DNA of 33,385 nucleotides from Ignavibacteria bacterium (GCA_019912545.1 JAIOIK010000017.1:1-33385), one strand, 5' to 3'. Shown: positions 1 through 8,237, counted from the first letter of the stretch. The notes: generated from the letters alone by a model not told the origin. A program made the numbers and translations.

Positions 1-1461
1 AAAATTAACAACAGAGATCACAAAACCAATAGGGGAAATGTGCTTATCTTCGGCGGAGATGAAGTCTATCCAACGCCAAGCAAGCAAAGGTACAGGAACC
101 GTCTGATAAATCCGTTTGAGCAGGCAATTGGTGATGATAAGCCCAATAAAATTTCAGTTGAAACGCCCCATGTATTCGCTTTGCCCGGCAATCACGATTG
201 GTATGATGGGCTGGAAGCATTCACAAGACTGTTTTGCAGCGATCTTGGCTCAAGGAAATTCGCCGGAAGGCTTTCGCGGCAGAAGAGAAGTTACTTTGCG
301 CTAAAGCTGCCAAACAATTGGTGGCTGCTTGGCTCTGACGGCCAGCTTCATTCAAACATTGATACTGCTCAATTGGAATACTTCAGAAGCATTGCAGATA
401 ATCATATAAAGCCAGGCGATAAAGTAATTCTATGTATTTCTGAACCGATGTGGATATATGCTCATAAATATAAAAAGTACGGCGAGATATATGATGAAAG
501 CGATCTGATCTACCTGCAGGAAGAGATCTTGAAGCCAAAAGGCGCAGAGGTAAAAGTTTTTTTGACTGGGGATCTTCATCATTACAGGCGGCATGAGGAA
601 CTGCATGCAAAAGATGAAAATTCAAAGGTCCAGAAAATAACAGCAGGCGGCGGAGGCGCGTTCCTGCATCCAACACATGGCGCGGATTTCAGTATCTTAA
701 ATGAAGATAAACAGCTTCCCGGTCAGAAGCCAAGGGAGTTTGAAATGAAGAAATGCTATCCAAGCGAGAAGCAGTCGAAAAAACTGGGGTGGCTGAATAT
801 TTTCTTCCCGTTTATGAATCCGGGTTTTGGTTTCCTGACGGGTGTATTGTATCTCGTCACTATTTGGATAGTCAGTTCAACTTTCCATTTTGATTTTGCG
901 CATAATTTAAGGGGATTTCTGGATCAAACACTCAGAGCATTTCTGATCAATCCTGTGGCTACATTATGGCTTGGCGCAGTTGCAATGGGGTTTGTTTTCT
1001 TTACCGATACCCATTCAAAAGTATATAAATGGCTTGGGGGACTTGCGCATTTTTTCATGAATCTTTTCAGTATTGCTTATATAGGGCTTTTTGCCGCGTT
1101 TATTAACAACAGTGTATTCAACGAAAATATCTACACGGGATTTATTTTCATGCCCTTAATAATTTTCGGGCTTGGCTGGTTCTTCGGTTCGTTTAACATG
1201 GGGCTATATCTTACGGTTTCTATGAATATTTTCGGCAGGCATGATAATGAAGCGTTTTCAGCATTAAGGATACAGGATTATAAAAATTTTCTGCGCCTGC
1301 ATATTGATGAAGAGGGCACGCTTACAATTTATCCAATAAAGATACAAAAGGCTGCACGCAAATGGCGCGAGAGGAAAAGCAGTGAGGATGATAATGCGTT
1401 TATTGTGCCTGAGGACGGAACGAAGCCTGAGCTGATTGAAGAACCGATAGTTTTAAAGTAG
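1..1461 (+). CDS. Metallophosphoesterase with C-terminal membrane region (5' end outside the window)
   Basis: Calcineurin-like metallophosphoesterase. The frame is open back to base 1, so the GTG at 40 is probably internal and the N-terminus lies outside the window. Counting from base 40, visible metal-binding motifs are GGDEVYP (residues 5-11), GNHDWYDG (50-57) and GDLHHYRRH (177-185), the usual order in this fold. Hydrophobic stretches at roughly 260-400 suggest four or more membrane segments, followed by a charged tail. The fold hydrolyses phosphomonoesters or diesters using two metals; the substrate here is unknown. It ends with TAG and converges with the cupin gene, the two being separated by repeats and a perfect palindrome. 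The family is firm; the substrate and membrane topology are inferred. Confidence 0.85.
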   Translation, partial: KINNRDHKTNRGNVLIFGGDEVYPTPSKQRYRNRLINPFEQAIGDDKPNKISVETPHVFALPGNHDWYDGLEAFTRLFCSDLGSRKFAGRLSRQKRSYFALKLPNNWWLLGSDGQLHSNIDTAQLEYFRSIADNHIKPGDKVILCISEPMWIYAHKYKKYGEIYDESDLIYLQEEILKPKGAEVKVFLTGDLHHYRRHEELHAKDENSKVQKITAGGGGAFLHPTHGADFSILNEDKQLPGQKPREFEMKKCYPSEKQSKKLGWLNIFFPFMNPGFGFLTGVLYLVTIWIVSSTFHFDFAHNLRGFLDQTLRAFLINPVATLWLGAVAMGFVFFTDTHSKVYKWLGGLAHFFMNLFSIAYIGLFAAFINNSVFNENIYTGFIFMPLIIFGLGWFFGSFNMGLYLTVSMNIFGRHDNEAFSALRIQDYKNFLRLHIDEEGTLTIYPIKIQKAARKWRERKSSEDDNAFIVPEDGTKPELIEEPIVLK

Positions 1462-1481
1462 TAAAAAGTAAAAAGCTTGTC

Positions 1482-1590
1482 CCTTCGAAGGCAGGGATCA
1501 AATGTGAAACGGAAAAGCTCAGAAGCACGATGACGAAATTCCCCTCCAACGGAGGCCTGCCTGCTGCAGGCAGGGGTGCCCCGAAGGGGC
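1482..1590. repeat. Chain of short palindromes (dispersed repeat, copy 1)
   Basis: Four short perfect inverted repeats lie close together: CCTTCGAAGG (1482-1491), CCTCC-AAC-GGAGG (1543-1555), CCTGCCTGCTGCAGGCAGG (1556-1574) and GCCCC-GAA-GGGGC (1578-1590). The 19-nt palindrome recurs with the same or a complementary centre at 3695-3713 and 11409-11427. GC content is well above the surroundings. It looks like a REP/MITE-type intergenic element; no gene is seen. Confidence 0.7.
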
Positions 1591-1618
1591 GGGGTGGGTT
1601 AACTGCTCAAAAGACTAT

Positions 1619-1849
1619 AAAGCATCAAAAGCTTTAGCCACGAATGAACACTAATTTTCGCGAATTTTCTTATTTGGTTTTTTTGTGGGCTTCGTCCACA
1701 CCTCAGATTACAAATCTAACGCCATTGTTTAAAACCTGAAAGCATCAAAAGCTTTAGCCACGAATGAACACTAATTTTCGCGAATTTTCTTATTTGGTTT
1801 TCTTGTGGACTTCGTCCACACCTCAGATTACAAACCTGACGCCATAGTT
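1619..1849. repeat. Tandem duplication, 120-bp period
   Basis: Two near-identical units of about 110 bp begin at 1619 and 1739, exactly 120 bp apart, with only a handful of differences. Each starts AAAGCATCAAAAGCTTTAGC, contains TTTTCGCGAATTTTC and ends with an ACGCCA-containing segment. Degenerate relatives occur at about 4222-4275 and 5108-5240, so this is a dispersed intergenic family rather than a local accident. No coding potential is seen. Confidence 0.8.
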
Positions 1850-1853
1850 GAGA

Positions 1854-1886
1854 AGACTACAAAAGTCTTAAAGACTTTTGTAGTCT
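1854..1886. terminator. Perfect palindrome between convergent genes, likely bidirectional terminator
   Basis: The 16-nt arms AGACTACAAAAGTCTT (1854-1869) and AAGACTTTTGTAGTCT (1871-1886) are perfectly complementary around one central A. It lies between the phosphoesterase (+) and the cupin gene (-), where a shared terminator is expected. A close relative is at 3741-3773. Confidence 0.6.
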
Positions 1887-1897
1887 AAGATGACAAC

Positions 1898-2242
1898 TTA
1901 TGACTTTATCATTACCAGCAGCATTTTGAATTCTGATATTGCTTTTAGTGAATGCGGTTTATTTGCAGGCATAATAATAACTTCTCCGCTTTTTAGAATT
2001 ACAGATTTTGATGAAATTGTTATTTCTGCTTCGCCATCAAGGATCTGTACATATGCATCAAATGGTGCGGTGTGTTCACTAAGCCCTTCGCCTTCGGCAA
2101 AGGCAAAAACTGTAATTGTTCCTGATGGTTTTTTGAGTAATACACGGCTTACAATTGAGTTGGGCTGATAGCTCAGCAGGTTTTGCAGATCCATTTTTTC
2201 AGTATCAATAGTTTGTTCAGCAGGTTGTTCTTGTTTTGTCAT
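1898..2242 (-). CDS. Small cupin-domain protein
   Basis: A 114-residue single-domain cupin. After a short N-terminal helix region, residues of about 40-110 form the beta-barrel: SGTITVFAFAEGEGLSEH, then AYVQILDGEAEITI, then GEVIIMPANKPHSL. The glycine-rich turn and the late PxxxPH segment are typical of cupin motifs 1 and 2, and the two visible His residues (in SEHT and KPHS) could bind a metal. Such stand-alone cupins are often sugar- or metal-binding or stress proteins; the ligand cannot be read here. The gene appears monocistronic, upstream of the terminator palindrome at 1854-1886. Confidence 0.8.
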   Translation of the reverse strand: MTKQEQPAEQTIDTEKMDLQNLLSYQPNSIVSRVLLKKPSGTITVFAFAEGEGLSEHTAPFDAYVQILDGEAEITISSKSVILKSGEVIIMPANKPHSLKAISEFKMLLVMIKS

Positions 2243-2295
2243 TTGAAATTTTCTTTCGGTTTAATTGCAGTATCATATTCCGGAATAAAAATGAA

Positions 2296-2316
2296 ACCCG
2301 CAGCCGGGCCGCGGGT
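2296..2316 (-). terminator. Terminator after malate dehydrogenase
   Basis: Stem ACCCGC (2296-2301) / GCGGGT (2311-2316) encloses a GC-rich loop. Read on the minus strand it is followed by TTTCATTTTT. It lies just beyond the mdh stop. Confidence 0.55.
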
Positions 2317-2346
2317 AAAAAGAAACTTTAACAAAAAGGGTCTTAC

Positions 2347-3279
2347 TTAGTCCTTAAGGTTATCAAGTACATTCATTACTTCTTTTACAGCTTTGGCTGA
2401 CTCCTTAAGCAGTTTTGTTTCTTCATCGTTAAGTTTCAGCTCAATGATCTTCTCGATCCCGTTTTTGCCCAGGATGACAGGCACGCCGAGGAAAATATCT
2501 TTCAATCCGTACTCGCCGTTTAGCCATGCACAGACAGGGAATACCCTTTTTTGGTCGCGTACGATTGCCTCTACCATCTGCGCTGCGGCAGAACCAGGGG
2601 CATACCATGCAGATGTTCCGAGCAGGTTGACGATCTCGCCGCCGCCTTTTTTAGTTCTATCAATTATTGCATTAAGCTTATCTTCAGAAATAAGTTCAGT
2701 AACCGGAATTCCGCCAATGGTGGTGTATCTTGGCAGAGGAACCATAGTATCACCGTGACCGCCCATGAGAACAGCCTGGATATCTTTAGGAGAAACATTG
2801 AGTTCTTCGGCAAGGAAGGCTTTGTAACGCCCTGTATCAAGAATGCCCGCCATTCCGAAAACTCTTTTTGACGGAAATTTTGAATTAATATACGCGCAGT
2901 ATGTCATAACATCCAGAGGGTTTGATACTATTATTATGATCGAGTTTGGCGAGTGCCTTACAACCTGCTCTGTAACAGATTTTACGATCTTTGCATTCGT
3001 TGAGATCAGATCATCACGGCTCATGCCGGGCTTTCGGGGCAAGCCCGAGGTAATTACAACTACTTCAGAATTTGCAGTTCTGGAATAATCATTTGTTGAG
3101 CCGTTAATACGTGTATCATACATATTAATAGCTGAAGTTTCCCAAATATCAAGCGCTTTGCCTTCTGCAAAGTTCTCTTTGATATCAAGAAGAACGATTT
3201 CTTTAACAAGCTCGTGATGAGCCATTACTTCTGCGCATGTTGCTCCAACATTTCCCGCGCCAATTACTGATACTTTCAC
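2347..3279 (-). CDS. mdh: Malate dehydrogenase (NAD-dependent, LDH-like type)
   Basis: Interconverts malate and oxaloacetate with NAD in the cytoplasm (TCA cycle). The 310-residue length is normal for the family. Visible motifs are the nucleotide-binding GAGNVG (7-12), Asp32 at the end of beta-2 (favours NAD over NADP), substrate-binding arginines in GLPRKPGMSRDD (Arg82, Arg88) and Arg151, Asp148, and the catalytic His175 in MGGHGDTM. SNPLDVMTY precedes the substrate loop. The arginine in GLPRKPGM indicates malate rather than lactate specificity. Start is ATG at 3279; the gene stands alone between its own terminator and that of rplU-rpmA. Confidence 0.95.
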   Translation of the reverse strand: MKVSVIGAGNVGATCAEVMAHHELVKEIVLLDIKENFAEGKALDIWETSAINMYDTRINGSTNDYSRTANSEVVVITSGLPRKPGMSRDDLISTNAKIVKSVTEQVVRHSPNSIIIIVSNPLDVMTYCAYINSKFPSKRVFGMAGILDTGRYKAFLAEELNVSPKDIQAVLMGGHGDTMVPLPRYTTIGGIPVTELISEDKLNAIIDRTKKGGGEIVNLLGTSAWYAPGSAAAQMVEAIVRDQKRVFPVCAWLNGEYGLKDIFLGVPVILGKNGIEKIIELKLNDEETKLLKESAKAVKEVMNVLDNLKD

Positions 3280-3357
3280 TTTATGTTAAGATTTAGTTTA
3301 TAAATTTGTTTGTTTATATTTATTATTCATCGGATGAATATAAACATCTTAAAAAAG

Positions 3358-3385
3358 AAACGAGTGAACCCCGGTCCACTCGTTT
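3358..3385 (-). terminator. Terminator of the rplU-rpmA operon
   Basis: Stem AAACGAGTG (3358-3366) / CACTCGTTT (3377-3385), extended by ACC/GGT. Read on the minus strand it is followed by CTTTTTT. It lies 26 bp past the rpmA stop. Confidence 0.75.
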
Positions 3386-3410
3386 AATCCAAAATGATTG
3401 AATGAAAAAA

Positions 3411-3674
3411 CTATTTAGATTCTACGGGGAGTACGTTGATTATTTTCTTTGTACTGCTGTGATTGGTGAATTTTACTTTACCATCAATCAGAGAAAAGAT
3501 AGTATCATCTTTACCAAGCTTAACATTTTCGCCAACGAAGAACTTTGTTCCGCGCTGTCTTACTATTATGCTTCCGGCAGTAACAAGCTCTCCCCCGAAA
3601 CGTTTTACTCCAAGCCGCTGGGAATTACTATCGCGGCCGTTCTTTGTGCTTCCTAAACCTTTTTTATGAGCCAT
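3411..3674 (-). CDS. rpmA: 50S ribosomal protein L27
   Basis: Large-subunit protein whose flexible N-terminus reaches the peptidyl-transferase centre. At 87 residues it has normal length. The sequence begins [20 protein letters not shown], followed by [15 protein letters not shown] and [21 protein letters not shown], all diagnostic of L27. There is no Firmicutes-type cleavable N-terminal extension. It follows rplU by about 106 bp, the standard order, and the gap contains two palindromic repeats. Confidence 0.97.
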   Translation of the reverse strand: MAHKKGLGSTKNGRDSNSQRLGVKRFGGELVTAGSIIVRQRGTKFFVGENVKLGKDDTIFSLIDGKVKFTNHSSTKKIINVLPVESK

Positions 3675-3694
3675 TATATTTCAATTAAAAATTA

Positions 3695-3713
3695 CCTGCC
3701 TGCAGCAGGCAGG
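3695..3713. repeat. 19-nt palindrome (dispersed repeat, copy 2)
   Basis: CCTGCCTGCAGCAGGCAGG, the same palindrome as 1556-1574 and 11409-11427 with a complementary central base. It is placed between rpmA and rplU. Confidence 0.75.
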
Positions 3714-3740
3714 CGAATTATAAATTACGAATTAAAAAAC

Positions 3741-3773
3741 AGATTACAAAAGTCTTTGAGACTTTTGTAATCT
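3741..3773. terminator. 33-nt hairpin between rplU and rpmA
   Basis: Arms AGATTACAAAAGTCT (3741-3755) and AGACTTTTGTAATCT (3759-3773) are perfectly complementary with a TTG loop. It is nearly the same sequence as the palindrome at 1854-1886, so it is a mobile or recurrent hairpin. Inside a ribosomal-protein operon it could attenuate rpmA transcription or act as a processing site. Confidence 0.55.
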
Positions 3774-3780
3774 TAGAAAT

Positions 3781-4089
3781 CTATTTTATAGAGTTGATCT
3801 CGATCTGTGTGTACTGCTGGCGATGGCCCTGAGTTCTTTTGTAGCCTTTTCTTCTTTTCTTTTTGAATACCATCACTTTATCATCTTTTACGTGATCTAA
3901 AACAGTGGCTTCAACATTCATAGAGAGACTTGGTGCGCCAACCTGGAAAGATTTATCATCTTTGCTGAACATAAGCACTTCTGAAAACGATACTTTAGCT
4001 CCAACATCTTCTTTGAGCTTAGGGACAAAAACCCTGTCGTTTTCTGAGATCTTGTACTGCTTACCCTTAATATTTACTATTGCGAACAT
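3781..4089 (-). CDS. rplU: 50S ribosomal protein L21
   Basis: Binds 23S rRNA in the large subunit. At 102 residues it is full length. The sequence opens MFAIVNIKGKQYKISENDR and contains FSEVLMFSKDDKSFQVGAP and the basic FKKKRRKGYKRTQGHRQQYTQIEI region that contacts rRNA, all typical of L21. It is first gene of an rplU-rpmA pair on the minus strand. Start is the ATG at 4089. Confidence 0.97.
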   Translation of the reverse strand: MFAIVNIKGKQYKISENDRVFVPKLKEDVGAKVSFSEVLMFSKDDKSFQVGAPSLSMNVEATVLDHVKDDKVMVFKKKRRKGYKRTQGHRQQYTQIEINSIK

Positions 4090-4221
4090 GATTATGAATT
4101 GTTTAAATTTTCTGGATTTTTGGATAAATCTGCAGCCGAAATTTCGATTGAGATAGCCACAAATATACCCAAAAATTAGGAAATAATCAATTTATGAAAA
4201 GTGCCAATTTGGGGTGATTCT

Positions 4222-4275
4222 ATATAAGTAAAAAGAAGCTTTAGACACTAATTTCACGAATTACGCGAATTTTCA
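4222..4275. repeat. Degenerate copy of the 120-bp repeat, in the 4090-4390 gap
   Basis: Contains AGAAGCTTTAGACACTAATT and ACGCGAATTTTC, matching the core of the 1619-1849 units. Nothing else is recognisable in the 300-bp gap between rplU and the DUF4256 gene. Confidence 0.5.
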
Positions 4276-4390
4276 ATATTTTTCATAAAGGATAATTACT
4301 TTTTGTTTTTTCTAAACCATTCAAGGTATTCGGCGGGGTGTTAGCAAGTGAATTCAATCGTACAGAAATTTCGTGTTTTAAGTAAAAAAT

Positions 4391-4966
4391 TCAGACCCTA
4401 AGTGAGCCGCGGAAGCCACGGCCGGCGTAGTACGATTCTGCACCGTTGTGATATATAAAGATAGTGCCATAGCGATAGTCAGCGAATATTGCGCCGCCGA
4501 GTTTTCTGATCTCAGCAGGGGTTTTTATCCAGCTTGAAGTTTTCGTATCAAATTTTCCGAGGCTGTGCAATTCGCGGTACTGGTCTTCATCCAGGATCTC
4601 AATTCCCATAGATGCAGCCATATCAAGCGCAGAGTTTTTCGGCTTATGTTCTTTCCTTGCATCAAGGGCGGCGCGGTCATAGCAAATGCTTCTGCGGCCG
4701 GCGGGAGTTTCGGCGGAACAATCGTAAAATATATACTCACCCGACTTTTTATCATAACCCACAACATCAGGTTCACCGCCGGAGGATTCCATTTCATGGA
4801 GTGACCATAATTTACCGGGACTTTTTCCCAGCTTTGCGGCTATTTTAGCCCAATCAAGACCCTTATGGCGGTTCATGTTCTTTTCAAAGCGGGATTTGAG
4901 TGTTTGGAGGAGGTCTTCACTTTGCCCCGGGGATAATGTTTTTTTGCTGCTCATGGTTTTGTTCAT
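4391..4966 (-). CDS. DUF4256 family protein
   Basis: A 191-residue soluble protein that I recognise as DUF4256. Signature segments are LLQTLKSRFEKNMNRHKGLDW near the N-terminus (residues 20-40), then LWSLHEMESSGGEPDVVGYD, the YIFYDCSAETPAGRRS segment, the ALDMAASMGIEILDEDQYRELH block and a C-terminal RYGTIFIYHNGAESYYAGRGFRG. The family is found in many bacteria and has no established function. Conserved polar residues (EMESSGGEPD, DCSxE, YHNGAxSYY) suggest an enzyme or ligand-binding pocket. The initiating codon could be Met1 or Met5 (MSSKKTL). It is monocistronic. Confidence 0.8.
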   Translation of the reverse strand: MNKTMSSKKTLSPGQSEDLLQTLKSRFEKNMNRHKGLDWAKIAAKLGKSPGKLWSLHEMESSGGEPDVVGYDKKSGEYIFYDCSAETPAGRRSICYDRAALDARKEHKPKNSALDMAASMGIEILDEDQYRELHSLGKFDTKTSSWIKTPAEIRKLGGAIFADYRYGTIFIYHNGAESYYAGRGFRGSLRV

Positions 4967-5020
4967 GGTACAATATTAATAATATTGAATAACTGTGTTT
5001 ATTTATGCAAATATAACAGT

Positions 5021-5094
5021 ATGTTGGTGATCCCGCAAGCGGGATTCAACAAACACTTTACGAGTCTTCGACTCGAAGAGTCGTAGACCAACAT
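5021..5094. repeat. Nested palindrome cluster (dispersed repeat)
   Basis: The outer stem ATGTTGGT (5021-5028) / ACCAACAT (5087-5094) encloses ATCCCGC-AA-GCGGGAT (5030-5045) and two overlapping hairpins, CGAGTC-TTC-GACTCG (5061-5075) and CGACTC-GAA-GAGTCG (5069-5083). It is built like the chains at 1482-1590 and 11357-11427. Confidence 0.65.
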
Positions 5095-5107
5095 CGGGGG
5101 GATTAAA

Positions 5108-5240
5108 TATTTAGAAGCTTCAGCCACTAATTTCACAAATTGTTCACTGACCTTTTTTGTGGACTGTCTGCACGCGTCAGGTTTCCGCCAGCAGGCTCCA
5201 AAGGAGTTTTCAACGGACAAGTCAAACCTGACGCCACGAA
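5108..5240. repeat. Diverged copy of the 120-bp repeat with internal inverted repeat
   Basis: Shares GCTTCAGCCACTAATTTCAC, TTTTTTGTGGAC and AAACCTGACGCCA with the 1619-1849 units. It contains the perfect inverted repeat GCGTCAGGTTT (5174-5184) / AAACCTGACGC (5224-5234). With the element at 5021-5094 it fills the gap 4967-5298; no gene is seen. Confidence 0.55.
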
Positions 5241-5298
5241 GAATGTTTGAAATAAAGAAACTTATATGATGCAAAATTATTCGATTTGAATTTTATCT

Positions 5299-5961
5299 CT
5301 ATTTAATTTGCTCATATTTATTATTCCCCAGCAAATCATATGGTTTTTCGCTGAATCTGTCATTCATTAAATAGACTGTAAGAAAAATGAGCGAAACAAA
5401 AGCCAGTAAAACAATAAATTGGCTTTTAGAAGTCTTCTGAATATCATGTTTTTGTTTTACTACGCACAATTCTCCAGGGCAATATTGTAGTTTATCTTTA
5501 AAAAAGAGGGGATAAAATTTACAGCCCAGACAAATTCCAAATGCTGATTCAAAGAACAGGAAAGCAAGGCAGATCATACAGGTAATACCTGTTAGGGGTC
5601 CGTAGGCATTCTTAAATATAAAATAGTAAAACATAAGCGATGCCAGTACAATTCCAACACTCCATGCAAATCTCTTTTGTGCAGCACCAACATATTCAGG
5701 TGTTTGATTCCGGACAATCAGCCGAGCAATGATCATTGTTGGAGAAAAATCAGGATTCACGAAGACCCGTATGAGTAAATCCATAAGGAAAAAAGTTATA
5801 ACGTACTTGATCGGAACAAAGTTATCGTTGAACATTATGTACATCAGGGATATAAATGTAGCCAAAAAAAGAATACCAGCGGCTGCTCTTATTTCGCGTT
5901 CATTCAGAACCGGGATGTCATATCCTTCGACATCTTTACCAAATTTAATTATTTTATTCAT
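5299..5961 (-). CDS. DUF4395 membrane protein
   Basis: Integral membrane protein of 220 residues from the preferred ATG at 5961. GGAAAGG lies about 8 nt upstream of this start; an earlier in-frame ATG at 6003 would add 14 residues but has no such site. DUF4395 features are VLNEREIRAAAG at the start, a DLLIRVFVNPDFSP segment, AAQKRFAWSVG, then ESAFGICLGCKFYPLF with the CxGC pair. There are roughly four hydrophobic helices plus one near the C-terminus. DUF4395 proteins often occur beside thioredoxin-like or rhodanese genes, but none is visible here. The function is unknown; the Cys pair suggests redox or metal chemistry. Confidence 0.75.
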   Translation of the reverse strand: MNKIIKFGKDVEGYDIPVLNEREIRAAAGILFLATFISLMYIMFNDNFVPIKYVITFFLMDLLIRVFVNPDFSPTMIIARLIVRNQTPEYVGAAQKRFAWSVGIVLASLMFYYFIFKNAYGPLTGITCMICLAFLFFESAFGICLGCKFYPLFFKDKLQYCPGELCVVKQKHDIQKTSKSQFIVLLAFVSLIFLTVYLMNDRFSEKPYDLLGNNKYEQIK

Positions 5962-6005
5962 TTTATTTTCCTTTCCGTTAGTATTAATAACAGTATTATA
6001 CATGC

Positions 6006-6029
6006 CTTGTTGGTGACAACACCAACAAG
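6006..6029. repeat. 10-bp perfect hairpin
   Basis: CTTGTTGGTG (6006-6015) / CACCAACAAG (6020-6029) with loop ACAA. Its arms resemble the outer stem of the element at 5021-5094. In the transcript of the upstream membrane gene it could act as a terminator, though the T-run after it on the minus strand is absent. Confidence 0.5.
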
Positions 6030-6064
6030 CGGGTTTTTGTAATTTTTCTTAAATTAATCAGGAT

Positions 6065-6703
6065 CTATTTTTTCTTTAATTCCTTTATTCCCCATGGAAT
6101 ATAAGCAATGCACATCAGAGCAGATCCAACAGTACTTATTAATTCAATATCAGGATTCAGTAAAAGCAGCAGGCCTGCAATGATAAAAATACCCTGCCAT
6201 TTTTGAATAACTTTTTCCTTCATCAGGCCAATGATCTGTATAATTCCACCTAATACCAAAGCGAATAGCAGCCATACAATAAAGAGTAAACCATTTTTTG
6301 ATACAATTACATGTAAGAAAGGCATAAAAGCAGTAAACTGTTCTTCAGAAAGCGTATCAAATGCCGACATTGTTAAGCATAAAGCGCCTTTATCTACAGC
6401 TAAAATGAATGCGCCGAAAACTCCAATTACACCACCCCAAAAACCAAAAGTCTTTCCTTTTCCCTGTAAAAAATTCATTACTCCAATGAAATAAACAATG
6501 ATTACAGGAACAGCAAATGTGACTATTAGGTGTCCGACGTGATACATGGAATTATTATGAAACCTGTTAACCAGCTGTTCAACTGATTGAAGCGGCTCCA
6601 TAGCCAGTAAATTAGGATGTGTAACAAAACCAATAAAGAGCATCAAAGGAAACACAATTATTGATAAAGCAAAGCTTTTTGTTTTTATAGTTTCAATTTT
6701 CAT
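6065..6703 (-). CDS. Polytopic membrane protein of unknown function
   Basis: A 212-residue protein from the ATG at 6703 (an upstream in-frame TTG at 6721 would add six residues and has no ribosome binding site). I see about six hydrophobic segments: SFALSIIVFPLMLFIGFV, LIVTFAVPVIIVYFIGVM, FGFWGGVIGVFGAFILAV, GLLFIVWLLFALVLGGIIQIIGL, a GIFIIAGLLLLL stretch and a final short helix. The FHNNSMYHVGH segment between the first two helices carries two His residues. No family is recognised. It lies downstream of the type IX-secreted protein gene on the same strand and upstream of the DUF4395 gene. Confidence 0.7.
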   Translation of the reverse strand: MKIETIKTKSFALSIIVFPLMLFIGFVTHPNLLAMEPLQSVEQLVNRFHNNSMYHVGHLIVTFAVPVIIVYFIGVMNFLQGKGKTFGFWGGVIGVFGAFILAVDKGALCLTMSAFDTLSEEQFTAFMPFLHVIVSKNGLLFIVWLLFALVLGGIIQIIGLMKEKVIQKWQGIFIIAGLLLLLNPDIELISTVGSALMCIAYIPWGIKELKKK

Positions 6704-6776
6704 GGTATTAGTTCTATTCAATTAGTATAATATCTGAGAGAAATGTATTACTTAGTTGTTTAAATTATTCACTCTC

Positions 6777-8237
6777 TTATTTCAACAGGATCATTTTTCT
6801 TGTTTGAGTAAAGTTATCAGATTCCAGTTTATAAAAATATATTCCGCTGCTCAGATTTTCTGCATTTAAACTTACCCTGTATCTTCCGCCAGTCAATAAT
6901 TCACTCACCAGAGTTGCCGTTTCTCTTCCGCATGCATCATATATAGTGAGTTTTGCTAATGATGTACTTGGAATATCGAACTCGATATCAGTTTTCGGGT
7001 TGAACGGGTTAGGATAATTTTGTAACAGCCGGTACTGCTTTGGATTATTTTCGTTAATGGGCTCTATGCCAATATGATTTATTACATTTAGCGTAAACAG
7101 GCAAATAGCAGATGCACCGGCTGTATCTACAGCAGTGACCCTTAAATTGAACGTTCCACTGGTTGTAGGCGTACCCGAAAATGTTCGGGTAAGCGAATCG
7201 AAACTTAACCAAGAAGGCAAAATTGCGCCGCTGCTTAGGGCTGCTGAATAAGTAAGTGCGCCGCCATCATCATCAAAGAAAGTGCTATCGGGGATAGTGT
7301 AAGAAAATTGGTTCCATGCAGTATCTGACTGGTTTGGAATTTGATTTTTAAGATATGGAGCAAAATTGGTGTGCCTTAGGCTATCAATTATGTTATCAAT
7401 TTTGACCCAGTAAGTAAAATACGAGTTCCATGCATTATTGCCGCGCGTGAAAAAGAGGTACTTACCATCGTGCGTAACAAACGGGCCGTATTCCCAGGTT
7501 GGATTTGGCAAATTGATATGGCTTCCTAATGATTTGGAATTAGTCCAGCCGCCCTCACTTTTTTTATAACTGATTAGCAGATCACCGGCAACAGAGGGGG
7601 AGTGCCTTGCATGAATTATATAGGATTCGTCTCTTGCGATAAAGAAATCACTTTCATCAAGGCTTGTGCAAACCGGCAGCCCGATATTGATGACAGTTGT
7701 ATCTCCACCTGCTATTATTACCTTGCCTACATCCCTGAGTGGTGAGCCCGGAAAGTTTGTGGATGTAAACAAGTTGTTCAGGTTTGTTGCCTGAGTGTAA
7801 TGCGACTGCTGGGGGAAATGGAACATTTTAAGCGGAGCGCTCCAGGAGGTACCTGTTCGTAGGGAATAGTACGCATCGGCCTGATCATAACTAAGACTTG
7901 CCTGTATATAAAGCACACTATCGTTTGGGGAAAGTGCAGGCGCCATATATCCGTTGAAGAGTTCAAACGGACTTTGCCACCGGTTATCGTAGTATTTGTA
8001 ATAAAATATTTTGAGAACCGGGTTAGAGTATGAATTTAATTGTCCATAATAAATCTCTTTCCCGTCATTTGATATTGAAATTCTTTCAATAGGGCGGAAA
8101 TTGCCGTTTATCGGCAAAACGAATATCTTAGGCGTGTGGCCGGGGGGGGCCTGGCCAAGATACAGACTATCTGCCGGAATCGGCTGTGCGAAACAGGTGT
8201 AACATAATAGTGAACAAAGAAAGATTAATGTTTTCAT
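6777..8237 (-). CDS. Secreted protein with type IX secretion C-terminal sorting domain
   Basis: 486 residues. A Sec signal peptide (MKTLIFLCSLLCYTCFA) is followed by a region of about 45-290 with repeated ISNDGKEIYYG, LSPNDSVLYI and THDGKYLFFTRG segments typical of PD40/WD40-like beta-propeller blades. Next is a cadherin-like or He-PIG immunoglobulin domain (LPSWLSFDSLTRTFSGTPTTSG, about 345-366). The last 85 residues, from about 402, form a sorting domain: NYPNPFNPKTDIEF, LTIYDACGRE and SGIYFYKLESDNF. In this group such domains direct export through the outer membrane by the type IX system and are cleaved. The ligand is unknown. The NYPNPFNP form is the best taxonomic clue to Ignavibacteria in the window. 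The start is supported by the signal peptide. Confidence 0.85.
   Translation of the reverse strand: MKTLIFLCSLLCYTCFAQPIPADSLYLGQAPPGHTPKIFVLPINGNFRPIERISISNDGKEIYYGQLNSYSNPVLKIFYYKYYDNRWQSPFELFNGYMAPALSPNDSVLYIQASLSYDQADAYYSLRTGTSWSAPLKMFHFPQQSHYTQATNLNNLFTSTNFPGSPLRDVGKVIIAGGDTTVINIGLPVCTSLDESDFFIARDESYIIHARHSPSVAGDLLISYKKSEGGWTNSKSLGSHINLPNPTWEYGPFVTHDGKYLFFTRGNNAWNSYFTYWVKIDNIIDSLRHTNFAPYLKNQIPNQSDTAWNQFSYTIPDSTFFDDDGGALTYSAALSSGAILPSWLSFDSLTRTFSGTPTTSGTFNLRVTAVDTAGASAICLFTLNVINHIGIEPINENNPKQYRLLQNYPNPFNPKTDIEFDIPSTSLAKLTIYDACGRETATLVSELLTGGRYRVSLNAENLSSGIYFYKLESDNFTQTRKMILLK

Noticed and set aside
1619-1849. CRISPR array or spacer-repeat structure
   Set aside because: Only two long near-identical units with no unique spacers and no cas genes nearby; it is a tandem duplication.
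2393-3088. Several plus-strand ORFs antisense to malate dehydrogenase
   Set aside because: They are frame shadows of a clear housekeeping gene with no start signals or family features.
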